From assembly GCA_019915135.1 (NCBI GenBank), contig JAHLMK010000001.1:3162001-3226000 (forward strand): a DNA stretch of 64,000 nt. Reading direction: 5' to 3'. Source of the DNA: Strobilurus pachycystidiatus (taxonomy: Eukaryota > Basidiomycota > Agaricomycetes > Agaricales > Physalacriaceae). The position numbers and the translations under genes were made by a program. Below, one piece after another: positions 11,126 to 22,269 of this stretch (positions are counted from its first letter, which is position 1; each line of letters begins with the position of its first letter). The notes under the pieces were generated by a model. It did no database searches. It was not told the origin of the DNA and saw only the letters and a list, made by a program, of their open reading frames with translations.

Positions 11126-12034
11126 CTTGACGTCGTTGAGAAGGGAAGGCAGGTGTGACGGTGTGACGTCTGAAACTCGGCTATGGGATGGCCATTCTCA
11201 CATCGTAATCCACACCGGTTATGGGACAGCTACCTGCCGTTCTTGCGCGAAAGCAATTTGAATTTAGAACTATAATTGCTATGGCATGAGTGAGGCCATA
11301 CATGGCGCGCCCATGCGCGCGCCGCTCTTGCCTAATCCGTTGCATATTACATAAATGATCGGCCCGACACCCGACGCCATGCCTGACAAACGGGGCGCTC
11401 TCAGTCTGAGTCTTTCCTACTTACCATCACGACCTGGACTCGGGCCTACTTACCGGGCTATACTGCCTGTTCTCTACAGCTTAGAGAGATACGACACGAG
11501 GACGGATATAGGAATTTGATTCCGGAGATACTAGCTGCACGAGGTCGGAGCCCCACGCATTGCTGCTACCTCACTAGACAGTGGAACGTTCGTTACAACC
11601 TCTGGTATGTACTCATGAGATGATGAGCTTTGTGCTGACGATGGGTTTGTGTAGTCGGACCGCGCATTTGCGCACAGACGGATACAGCACTGACTGGTGC
11701 GATTGGAACTGGGTCATTCTCATTCGACTGGATATCCAGGTCCTCCAGCGCTCGACACAGCGTTTTACTATCAAGGTGGGCTTACATTGTGATCAGGAGC
11801 TCTTGTACTGACGCTGGAAGCAGGCGGCACATAGACGGAAGGAGTACAGCACTGGACACTGGTGCGTCCGTCGCAGGCGTGTGTCATTCTCATTCGATTG
11901 ATATTCCTCAGCGCCTCTACTTCAATTGACACAACATCTCGCACCAAGCCATACAATACACACGTGCGCCACACACTTCACACTCAAGACACACCTTAGG
12001 CGAACTCATATCACCAACATAACACGACACTCAG
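11126..12034. other. Divergent intergenic region with an imperfect tandem repeat
   Basis: This is the shared upstream region of the LEA-2-like gene (minus) and ATG11 (plus). Two related blocks, about 11671-11759 and 11827-11925, share GACGGA, ACAGCACTG, CTGGTGCG and the longer GTCATTCTCATTCGA stretch. The spacing is about 157 bp. No gene is recognised. Confidence 0.5.
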
Positions 12035-15000
12035 ATGCGACTGACGATCTGCCGCGCGTCGGACGGGCACAGCGTCGAGGTGGACTGGGACGGGCGGTAG
12101 GTGCTCGGTTCCTTCTTCCCGGCCACATATATGCTCATCATTATCATGCAGAACACCCCTCACACCCATTCTGTCCTCCCATACACACATCACACCCGAA
12201 GCACTCGTGGCGTACGCCAGTGACGGGACGCGCGTGGACGGACGGGCCGTAGGAGGCAATGGGTGGGTGTACGTGTTCGACAAGGAGCGACTTGTGATGG
12301 ACGAGCCCGAGCCCGAGTCCGCCAATGCAGCTACAGACTTCGCCAATGCTCACTCCCGGCAACTCTCTGCGCTCACCGCCCTCCTCTCATCAATCCTCTC
12401 CACGCTGTCCGCGCTCAAAGCCGTCTGGGACCCTCTGCGCGCCCAAGTCGAGCGCGAGCTTGACCGACAAGCCAAGCTCGTGGGAGGCGTACGTGGGGAC
12501 TTGGCGTGTGTCCGGAATGTGAAGGTGCTGTTCAATGGCGGAAGCCGAACACTGGGAGACTTTGTCTCCGCGAAAAAGATGGAACAGGTGCGGGATGGGT
12601 GTCTGCGCGCGTCAGCGGACCTTCGAGCGCGGTGGAATGAGGTTGGGGAACGGGTGCGCGCGGTGGAGGCGGGCGTGCAGGTCGGCGTCGGCAGCGCGGA
12701 CACCGCGACACTGCACCGGCTTACGGACTTGAACGCGCAGCTCGCGGCCATCCCGCCTCTGATGGCAACTCTAACCGCCCCGCCCATCGCGGGGTTCAAG
12801 CATTTACATCGACTGCACGCAATGCCGCTGGCGTATGGGGCTACGCTGGTGGAGATCGTGAGGCGGAGGGAGTGGGAGGTCTGGGTGAGGGAAAGGGCTG
12901 GCGGCGTGGGGGAGGTGTTTGCGCGGATATGCGCGGGGGAGAGGAAGAGAAGGGGGGTATTTAGAGGCGAGGTGGGGGGATACCTGCCGTTTGATGTTAA
13001 GGGATTGAGCTTCAATGAGGTTGGTGGAGGGGGAGGGGTGTTGAGCGTGGAGGTGGAAGTTCGGGGTGAACCCGGGGATGACGGGGAGGGGGAGCAGGTA
13101 GAGAGGAAAGATATCGATGAGTTCATGCAGGTGTTGGAGGGGGAGGGGGAGACACGGGAGGGGATGCAGAGGGTCATCGCGAGGATGGACTTGGGTGGCG
13201 TGGAGAGGGCATGGGAGAGGGCGATGGGTGCGTCAACGGCGATGGGCAGGAGCACGAGGAGGCGGAGTGAGGCGGAGTACAATGAGGTGGTGGATGAGCT
13301 TAGGAGGGTGGAGGAGGAGAATTGGGCATTGAGGGAGGAGGTGAGGAGGGGGCGGGAGGGAAGGAGGGGGGAGGTTGAGGCGGCTCAAGCTGAGCTCGCC
13401 ACAACCCAATCCGAGCTCGCATCCACCCAATCCGAGCTCGCCACAATTCAAGCCGAGCTTGCAACAACCCAAACCGAGCTCGCGTCCACCCGTGACGAAC
13501 TCCAATCCGCACTTGCTGAACACTTCTCCGCCCAAACCACTCTCGCATCCACTCAATCGGAGCTGGCAACCGCACAACAAACCATCCGCGACATGCGGGA
13601 TCACCTCGCCGAGGCAGATGGAGACAGGGCGGTGTTCGAGCAGGAGGTGGAGGAGGGACGGGCGATAAGGGAGGAGAGGGATACGCTGGCAAGAGAGATA
13701 CGTGGACTGGAGGCCAGGATTGCCATGCTGGGCGCAGAGAGAGATGCACTGCGCACAGAGAGGGATGCACTGAGCACGGAGAAGGATGCACTGAGCACAG
13801 AGAAGGATGCATTGCTTCACGAGACACGCAGTCTCGAGGACGAGCGAGACGCTGCGCGGGAACAGCTGAAGAACGCCGAAGAGGAGCTGGAGGATGCCAG
13901 GGGGGATGCGGTAGGGCTGAGGAAGGAGCTCGCACGCGTCGAGCAGGAACTCCAATCCACGCAATCCGCACACCAGGACCTCCAAACAACACAGGCAACC
14001 CTCGGATCTACTCAAGCGACCCTCCAGTCCACTCAACGCTCCCTGGAAACGCAGACATCCGAATTGCACGACCTCCAAACCACCATCCACACGCTGCACG
14101 ACGCACTCGAGGCGTCTGAACGGCTCGGCGCCGCGCTCGGCGCCGCGGGGCTGGCGTACAGGGCTGCGTGTGAAAGGGTGCTGGGCGCGGTGCAGGGGAT
14201 GGTTAGTAGTCCGGGGGTAAGGGCGAGTAGTGGAACGAATAGTTTGTTGTTGAGTGTTGGCCCGATGCTTGGGGAGGGGGGATTAGGTGGAGGACAAGGC
14301 AGAGAAGGAGGAGACACGGAGGAGACGCTGGAGACGCTGCGCGCGTTCGACGCGGACGCGTTTGTGGAGAGCGTGCAGCGCGTGGGCGGGGTGTTGCGGA
14401 AGTGGATGAAGCAGGTGCGTTTCCACAACACTTTCACCATCCTTCCTTCCCATTCGTTAAAACTTTCCACTCAATCTTCCCCATTCCCTCGCTAAATGCG
14501 CATCCACACCCCGTTCTTCCTTGTGTTTACTCGCTAACCTCACCATTCACAAATTGCTCGCTAACGCTCACCCATCAACAGTGCAAAGAATACCGCGAGC
14601 GGGCCAAAGGGCGCATTTCCTTCCGCAACTTTGCGAAGGGCGACTTGGCGCTGTTCCTCCCGACGAGGGGCGGAGGCGGGGGGTGGGCGGCGTTCAATGG
14701 TGAGTGCTAGGATTGTGTTTGGGACTTGCGGTTGGGCATTGGGTGGTGGATTGGGATTTTCTCGGGCGCTGGGACTGTCTTTTGTTTCCTGGATTGTGTT
14801 TCTTTTACTGGACTGTGTTTCCTTTTTTCTTCTTTTGTTTTGAGCTACACCCTCCTTTACTTACGCCAACACACCCGCAGTGTTCTTCCCGCACTACTTC
14901 CTCTCGCCCGCGCCGGCGCTGAAGGAGCAGCTGCGCACGCGGGAGTGGATCGTTGCACGGATAACGGATATTGAGGAGCGGGTCGCTGTGGCCGTGAGGG

Positions 15001-16199
15001 ATGGTACGGGCGGGGAGGTGAGTGTTCTTTCGCTTGTGTCTGGGGGGGATGAGATCGAGGTCGAGTTTGTGTCCGACTTTATGCTCAAGCTTCATCTGTG
15101 TCATTTTTCTTCCTCTTTGTCTAAGTATCTAATTGCTCCTCTCTTGCAGGAGAACACCTCCAATCCGTTCGGTCTCGTGGAGGGGACGAAGTATTACATG
15201 CTCCAGGTCGAGGATTGGACTCAACAAGGCCAAGGCCAACGGCGCAAGTCGCGCGGCTCCGGGTCCGAATCCACGACGTTGCCGTCGCCCCCGAATTTGC
15301 TGAGCGGGCCGGGGACGTTCCTCCGCCCGCCTCCTGCGCCTGCACCCACTTCTGCGCATAACCACGCACACACGTCGGATCGGGATCGGGATCGGGACCC
15401 GCTGCGCACCCCGCCCGAGCCCCGGCCTGCGCCCGAGGCGGCGTTCATCGCCTCGCATTCGCCTCCTCCTGAAAGCGTCGGTGTTGGTGGGATGGGGATG
15501 GGAAGAGGGCTGAGCGGGAGCCCGAGGGCAAGGCCGAGCTCGTTGTCGAGGCTGTTGGCGCAGGCGGATGAGAAGGCGGTGAAGGAGGAGGAGGATGAGA
15601 AGGTGGTGGAGGCAGAGACAGCCAGCCCGATTCAGATGGAGCCTGGTCCGATTCCGGTGCAGAGGACATCATCGCCCATCCAGCGTCCAGCGTCCCCACC
15701 CAACCCTCCTCCTCCCTCATCCCACCCATTCCCGTCCACGTCCTCCCAACAGTTCCCGTCCACGTCCGCGTCCGCGTCCTCCCCCCAATCCCCACCGCGT
15801 CTCCCCCACCACCTGCCCCCCGCGTCCTCATCATCCCCCCTCCGCCCCGGCTCGCGGACCAGCACGCGCTCGAGGTCCAGGTTCTCCCTCGTCGGCGGGA
15901 AGGCCGCGGCGACTACTGCTGTGGCGACCGGGGCTGGTACTCCCACAACAACCACAACAACAACCACAACAACGACTACGGGTACTCCTTCCGCAACAAC
16001 CGCAAGCACGCCGTCCCCGAGCGACTCGATCTCGGACGGGCTCAGAGCGCACGCACAGAGACAGGCGTCATCCACACCGACGGCGCGGGGGACGCTTGCG
16101 TGGCTTGCGGGGAGTTGGAGGAGTGGGGGTGGGAGTGGGAGTGGGGGTGGGAGGAGGGGGGGTGTGAGTGGGAGTGGTGAAGGTGGGAGGGAGGGCTGA
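12035..16199 (+). CDS. ATG11: ATG11, selective-autophagy scaffold (1209 aa)
   Basis: Five exons: 12035-12096, 12152-14414, 14582-14699, 14881-15017, 15150-16199; introns 55, 167, 181 and 132 nt. Atg11 links cargo receptors to the Atg1 kinase complex at the phagophore. The N-terminus has the ubiquitin-like start MRLTICRASDGHSVEVDWDG, recovered from a 62-nt first exon, and ends that domain with WVYVFDKERLVMD. Residues of roughly 370-660 form long coiled coils built from heptad-like repeats (ATTQSELASTQSEL, then ERDALSTEKDAL). The conserved C-terminal claw spans exons 3-5: GRISFRNFAKGDLALFLPTR, VFFPHYFL, NPFGLVEGTKYYMLQVEDW. A long Pro/Ser/Thr tail follows, with a poly-Thr run near 15945 and Gly/Ser repeats; it probably is disordered. 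Confidence 0.92.
13380..13600 (+). repeat. Coding tandem repeats in the ATG11 coiled coil
   Basis: The short unit encoding A-T-T-Q-S-E-L is repeated with small changes seven or more times here, and a 21-bp unit encoding E-R/K-D-A-L-S-T is repeated near 13735-13810. These are coding minisatellites that lengthen the coiled coil. Confidence 0.7.
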
Positions 16200-16885
16200 G
16201 GGTGTGTATATGTATTATTTATGTCATGTGGAATTCCATGCTATGCTGTTGGGTGAAGTTATCTTTTATTGAACAAACACCCAGGATTTGACAATGCAGA
16301 GTATATGAAGGCCGGTGGATGACCACAGGAAAAAGGGTATGTTCGATGGTCATGGAAAGAAATTGGAGGATGACATTCCCGTCAAACTTGAGGCATCAAT
16401 GGTCAACATCTTGTCCCTGGACTCTGGAGTTGACAAAAGTGATGTTCCGGACCCCGGTAGAAGATAATGACACAGCTGCTGTGATGGTAGCCTGATGGAA
16501 AGACCACGACACCAAACACTGAGATGGGATGTACACACAAGGTGAACAAGATACGACTGACTTCCTGAGCAATAAGTACGTGTAACAATGAGAGTAATGT
16601 AGGTGCTGAAAGATGTGTGTGCGTCCATAAAAAGAAGGGGGAGTGAATGTCTAAGAGAGAGAGAAGTCCCCCGAGAAAGGTAACCAAAAAGGCCTCCGTG
16701 CCAAACCCTGCCAAACACCAACGCCACATGTCATTCCCACTGCACAATTGCATAAGTTGCTTAACACGCTTACTCACAGTATCAGACAATGAGTTGGATT
16801 TGTAGAGCTAATCAAACACTAACAAATTCATACAAGAAGTATCTACTTATCAAAATTAAGTACATGGTAGGAAATACATCACTCA
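16200..16885. other. Convergent intergenic region
   Basis: It lies between the 3' ends of ATG11 and the NACHT-WD40 gene. Only minus-strand frames of about 125 codons overlapping each other are present, with no recognisable protein pattern. Confidence 0.45.
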
Positions 16886-19800
16886 TCAATGGCCAACATA
16901 ACACTTGCTCCAGTCTTCACCAATGAAGGCATCTGAAAAATCTACACTAAAATTACCAGCACGGGAAATGACTCTTTCACAGCGAGGAGTTCTGAGAGCA
17001 GGAAATGCTGTGGATGGAAGCCATAAAAGCCTTTCATTTTTTGAAGAAATCAACCAGCCATCTTGCACACTCCCGAAATCATGACTATTTGAAAGATCTG
17101 TTAGAAGGATTAGTAAGCATATTATATTAGTCAGAATACTTGAGATTCTGTTGGAGTCACAAGAAAATTTGGTAATAAACATAATATGTTTGCCATAATG
17201 CAAGAATAATGAAGAAATGAACTCACCAGCATGATTCTCTAGTGTCAGCTTCTTCTTATCTATCTCAACATTCCACACTCGTATTGCCTGATCTCTTGAT
17301 GCAGAAACAATATGTTGGCCATTAGGTGAGAATGAGGCAAACATGACAATATCTGTATGTCCCTCCAGTGTCAACTCTTCTTTGCCTGTATCAGCATTCC
17401 ACACTCGCACGGTATTGTCATTTGCTGCAGAGACAATGTACCGGTCATCATGTGAAAATAAGGCAAAGTTAACACGATTTGTATGCCCTTTCAACTTCAG
17501 CTCTTCTTTGCCTGTCTCAGCATTCCACACCTGCACTGTCTCGTCATCTAATGCAGAGACAATATGTTGGCCATCATGTGAAAATGAGGCAGACCAGATA
17601 GCATCCATACATCCCTTCAGCAATAGCTTCTCTTTGCCTGTTGTGGCATTCCACACCCGTACTGTTACATCGTCTGATGCAGAGACAATGTATTGATCAT
17701 CATGTGAGAAAGAGGCAGAATTGACACGGTTTGTGTGCCCTTCCAGCTTTAGCTCTTCGTTGCCTGTCTTAGCATTCCATATCCGAACTGTGTTGTCATC
17801 TGATGCAGAGACAATGTATTGGTCATCATGTGAGAATGAGGCAAAATTGACACCGTCTGCATGGCCTTCTAGTTTCAGCTGTTCTTTGCCAGTCTTGGCA
17901 TTCCACACCATCATTATTGTATCATTCGATGCAGAGAGAATGTATTGGTCATCATGTGAGAATGAAGCAGACATGACAATATCTGTATGTCCCTCCAGTA
18001 TCAACTCTTCTCTGCCTGTCTCAGCATTCCACACTTGCACTGTCTTGTCATCTGATGCAGAGACAATATACTGACTATCATGTGAAAATGAGGTAGTGTG
18101 GATATCGTCCGTGTGTCCTTTCAGCGTTAACTCTTCTTTGCCTATCTCAATATTCCATACTCGCAATGTCTTGTCACATGATGCAGAGACAATGTATCGG
18201 CCATTATGTGAGAATAAGGCAGACTCGACCCAGTGTGTATGCCCCTCCAACTTCAGCTTTTCTTTGCCTGTTATAGCATTCCACACCCGCACTGTCTTAT
18301 CATGTGATGCAGAGACAATATACTGATCATCATGGGAAAATGAGGCAGACATGACATAACCTGTATGCCCTTCTAGCTTCAGCTCTTCTTTGCCGGTCTT
18401 GACATTCCACATCAGCATTGTATTATTGTTTGATGCAGAGACAATGTATTGGTCATCATGCGAGAATGAGGCAGAATTGACACGGTTTGTGTGCCCTTCC
18501 AGCTTTAGCTCTTCGTTGCCTGTCTTAGCATTCCATATCCGAACTGTGTTGTCATCTGATGCAGAGACAATGTATTGGTCATCATGCGAGAATGAGGCAA
18601 AATTGACACGGTTTGTATGTCCTTCCAGCTTCAGCACTTCTTTACCTGTCTCAGCAGTCCACACCCGCACTGTTTTGTCATTTGATGCAGAGACAATATA
18701 TTGACTATCATGTGAAAAGAAGGCAGACCTGACCCAGTTTGTATGTCCCTCCAACTTTAGCTCCTTCTTGCCTGTCTCAACATTCCATATCAGCACTGTT
18801 TTATCATTTGATGCAGAGACAATGTACTGATTATTATGAGAATATGAAGCAGAATTGACAATATTCATATGTCCCTCTAGCATCAGCTCCCCTTTGCCTG
18901 TCTCAGCATTCCATACTCGCATTATCTTGTCAGCTGATGCAGAGACAATATGCCGACCATCAGGTGAGAATGAAGCAAAACATAAATGCTTTGTATGTCC
19001 TCTCATTGTTGTCACTAGATACTCTCTTTTTCTTTTATCTGACAACTTGGGTAGATTGAGAAACTGATCTTTCCATTTATATACAAGTGCTGAACCACTG
19101 TTGTTGCTTGTAAGTGCAGAAATATACAGATGTGGAGTTGATGCTGCCAAAGGATTGGAAATAAATGCTGTGCTGAAGTTTTTTGCAACTTCCAGATCCT
19201 GAGACAATTGGAGGATCAATTCATCCTTGATTTTATCCTGCTATATATATTTAAGATAAGTATGCTGGTAGCTTGATAAGTAATAAATCAAAAACTCACC
19301 TGAATATTCAATGCATCACGTGCAAATTTAAGCACCGTTGAACATTTCCCACTTTGGCCAATAATGTTCATAGCTTCAATCCAGAACAAAAATTTATTAT
19401 CACAAAATGAGCGTAATCTTGTGATGATGTCTGTGGCTTGCTCCACATCAAGTGTTGCACCACATGAGCCATGGAAAAGATGATCTGCCCAATGATGACA
19501 GACATAGCGGAGAAGAGGGGAGATGGAATGTTCAATACGCTGATCAAGATCTGATATTTCAGCATCAAAAAGAAAGGAAGATGGGAGATTGCAAATGTTG
19601 AAATGCAGATGATGATTCATGATTGTGAAGCATTGTAGGGTCAACAAAGCATGCTGAGTAAGAATGTTGCAGGTGTAAGTCAGAGCTCTTTCAGAATTAC
19701 ACATAAAGTCATAGAATGACTTATGATACCAATATATGCAGTGATCATGCTTTGACACATACAAAACAGCATGAAGATAAGCAATAACATGTTCCACAAA

Positions 19801-21581
19801 CTCAATATTATCTGAAGATTCACCCAAGAGACCATTGAGCACAAAAACAGATACTGGCTCTTCTGTGTTCAAAATAAAATATAGAATTTTGAGACGATTG
19901 CAAGAATCTGTCTTTCCAACTGATGCAAAGACTTCTTCCAGCACCCGAGTGTACAATTGATCCACTGGTAATGCATCAACACTCTCAGAACGTGGAGGCC
20001 AAGTCTGCAATAGACTATTCAGTCGCCTCAGACGCTCTTTAGCGTGAGCATGATGGTGTGAGATAAACCTAACTGCAGTAGCTGCATAAATAAAGAGACC
20101 ATCAGCATGCTGTGCCAGAATCTTGAGTTCAGATGTACCAGAAAGATCAGGAAGAGAGACAGACAGAAATGTAAGAATGTCATGCTGAACATCATGTCTG
20201 GTCACTTCCTCAAGATGACAGACATAGTCAGATGCCAATGCAGTACATCTTTCAGCCAACTTTGGCTCCCGCCGACTCATGATGAGGAATTTAAGTCCTT
20301 CCAAATGACCAGCCTCAACAGTAGAGATCAACTCATTCAAAAAATCCCAGCCACCCTGGGCCTCATCTAAGGCATCAACAACAATGACATAAGATGGACA
20401 CCCAAGGCGATTGCTTGCAGATTTCTGCCATGGTTCAACAAGGAGATCCTTCATTTGTTTGTAGGAAGAGGAGGAATCAGCAGAATCCAGATTTGCCTTG
20501 AGAAGAGCAGTTGCAAAGGAACCTGAATGGCGAGCCAGTTGATATGCAATGGAGGGAATGATGTACTTTCGCTCTCTCAACACTGCCAGTTGTTGGGAGC
20601 AAAAGAAGGAAGCAGCAAGGATGCCCATGGGATCGTCCAGAGCCTTGCACACTGAGTATGCAATGGTGGACTTTCCCATCCCAGCTGCACCATTCAGCCA
20701 GTATATGGATGCTGAAGTATCCAAGGATGGATCCTGTGCCCAGTCAACCAGACGCTTGATGATCTCAACACGTGTTCCCGGAGTGCACTCTTCACGTGTA
20801 ACACTGACTGCTTCGGAGTTGACATCGGCATCATAGGGGGCCTGGCGAGACCGAGGCAAGCTTGCAAGACGGTGTTGATCAACCGAGGAGATGAGGGTGG
20901 CAGTGTTGCGCTCAATGCTTAGGGAAATGGCCAGCTAGTTATTGAAAATCAGATTTCAGGATGGCTGTATAGGCAAAAAAGATACACACATGGAAGTCCT
21001 TTGTGCTTTCATTCAGAACATCAAAGATTCTCTTGATTTCTCTGATGTCGTTGTCACTAGTCGCAGCACGGCCCACAAAGGATCTTGACACCATCACTTG
21101 AAGTTTATTGACTTGCGTGATGAGGACCCTTAGCAAACATGAGGTTGTATTCAACTGCACAGATTGCGACGTACTTGGCAAACAAATCCATGCGTTGGCC
21201 TGCAACCTCGCAGTTCGAGTCCACTAGTGCGGCATTGATGAGCTCGAGGCGCTTCTGAGTGTGGGACATCAGGTCGCGCATGTCTTCCCTGCGATCGCCA
21301 ACTTGCTACTCGATGATATCAGGTCATGACAAGCAGCGGGTCTTTACAAATCCACGTACATGGATTAGGTCAATGAAGGTATTGATCACGCCCACAGGCG
21401 TTTTGAGCGGGGTCCCGTCCAGTCCTTTCTCGGCTCTCTTCAACAGCATCTCGATGCCACTCCAGGTGACCTTAGCCGATCCTTTCCAGTCGATCGCGGC
21501 TTTCTGATGGGGCGGCGGCGCCGCGGTAGATGCACCACTCGCGCGGTGTGATTTCTTGAACAGTCTAGAGAACTTTGGCAT
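16886..21581 (-). CDS. NACHT-WD40 STAND NTPase with 14 WD repeats (1449 aa)
   Basis: Six exons in transcript order: 21581-21360, 21305-21175, 21128-20990, 20934-19300, 19237-17227, 17097-16886; phases agree throughout. NACHT-WD40 proteins are fungal NOD-like receptors of the HET-E type; binding to the propeller is thought to trigger NTP-driven oligomerisation. The N-terminal about 230 residues are a helical region typical of basidiomycete members. Walker A is GAAGMGKST (about residue 246), Walker B is YVIVVDALDEA (about 333). From about residue 789, fourteen 42-residue WD repeats follow (GHT...YIVSAS.D.TVRVWN), enough for two seven-blade propellers, then a tail containing DGWLISS. The WD part is AT-richer than neighbouring genes. 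The N-terminus was placed at MPKFSRLFKK. No effector domain such as HET is visible, so the output is unknown. Confidence 0.92.
17237..19001 (-). repeat. Fourteen tandem 126-bp WD40-coding units
   Basis: Each unit is 126 bp (42 codons). Units stay similar at nucleotide level, and the 119 bp at 17712-17830 are identical to 18468-18586, exactly 756 bp (six units) away. This points to recent unequal crossing-over or conversion inside the array. Confidence 0.9.
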
Positions 21582-21971
21582 TGCGGTTGGGGGGGATGGT
21601 TTGCTGTTGGGAGCGATGGTTGTGGTTGTACGAGGGAAAGGCAGTACGTGGGAACGAGATACATGCCAATTGTGTGATGTGGCTTCGTTTGCTCTTCTTT
21701 GCATTGAATCCAGATTGAATCACCAGATGCCTTATCCTTGCGCTCGGTCAAAATGAAGCCCCAAATGACTCGGATGAACGTTGAATGTTTTAACAGCCAC
21801 GACAATCATCAACTAGGCACAGTACGACGACAAGACCGAAGCTTCAATGGTCCATCACCGTTCACTCATTACTTATGTAGACGCATTGTGTACGTCGCCA
21901 TGTTATAACGATGCACGGCGGTCAGTCCGCATCCGCATGCGCACTCGGCCACGAGAAGCACAACAACTCAC

Positions 21972-22138
21972 CAGGCAGCCGGCCGCCAACTCTGACATAA
22001 GATACGCCCTTGCCATTGGTCTTGTGCGTGACCGCCCCGTCCGGCATTCTCGCCGGCGTTGAACAGCTATTGCGCCTTGCTGATTGTCGGCTCGGGGTCG
22101 GAGGAGACGGTGGTGAAGACGGACGTCGACCAGTTCAT
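21972..22138 (-). pseudogene. Relic of the first exon of a tRNase Z (ELAC2-type) gene
   Basis: Read from 22138 on the minus strand, the frame gives MNWSTSVFTTVSSDPEPTIS and then, after an in-frame TAG where a Tyr codon is expected, LFNAGENAGR. After a frame change it gives VRVGGRLPG directly before a GTGAGT donor. Fungal long-form tRNase Z proteins begin this way, with an N-terminal V-S-S-D-x-E-P-x-I, FNxGENxxR and a later RVGxxxxxGLPG. The stop, the frame shift and missing codons show it is not functional. No further tRNase Z exons are seen downstream. Confidence 0.45.
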
Positions 22139-22269
22139 GCTGGTGGATGTGCGCGGTCGTGGGCGAGCGCAAGCCCCATTCTTTTCCACATCAAATTTTA
22201 CACCCCGGTTACCGTACAGCTACTAAACGATGGTTTGACTGAATGTTCTACTCTAATCTCTAGTTTTGG

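Noticed and set aside
12350..14099. Long minus-strand frames opposite ATG11 (310 and 288 codons)
   Set aside because: They arise from the GC-rich repetitive coiled-coil codons of ATG11; the predicted proteins are Leu/Pro/Ser repeats.
15595..16167. Alternative plus-strand frame (190 codons) in the ATG11 tail
   Set aside because: It is a shifted reading of the Pro/Ser-rich tail; the ATG11 frame holds the conserved claw domain just upstream.
17343..18704. Series of plus-strand frames of about 117 codons each
   Set aside because: They are antisense shadows of the WD40 units and recur with their 126-bp period.
17237..19001. Regular repeats that might look like a CRISPR array
   Set aside because: The units are coding WD40 repeats without spacers, in a eukaryotic gene.
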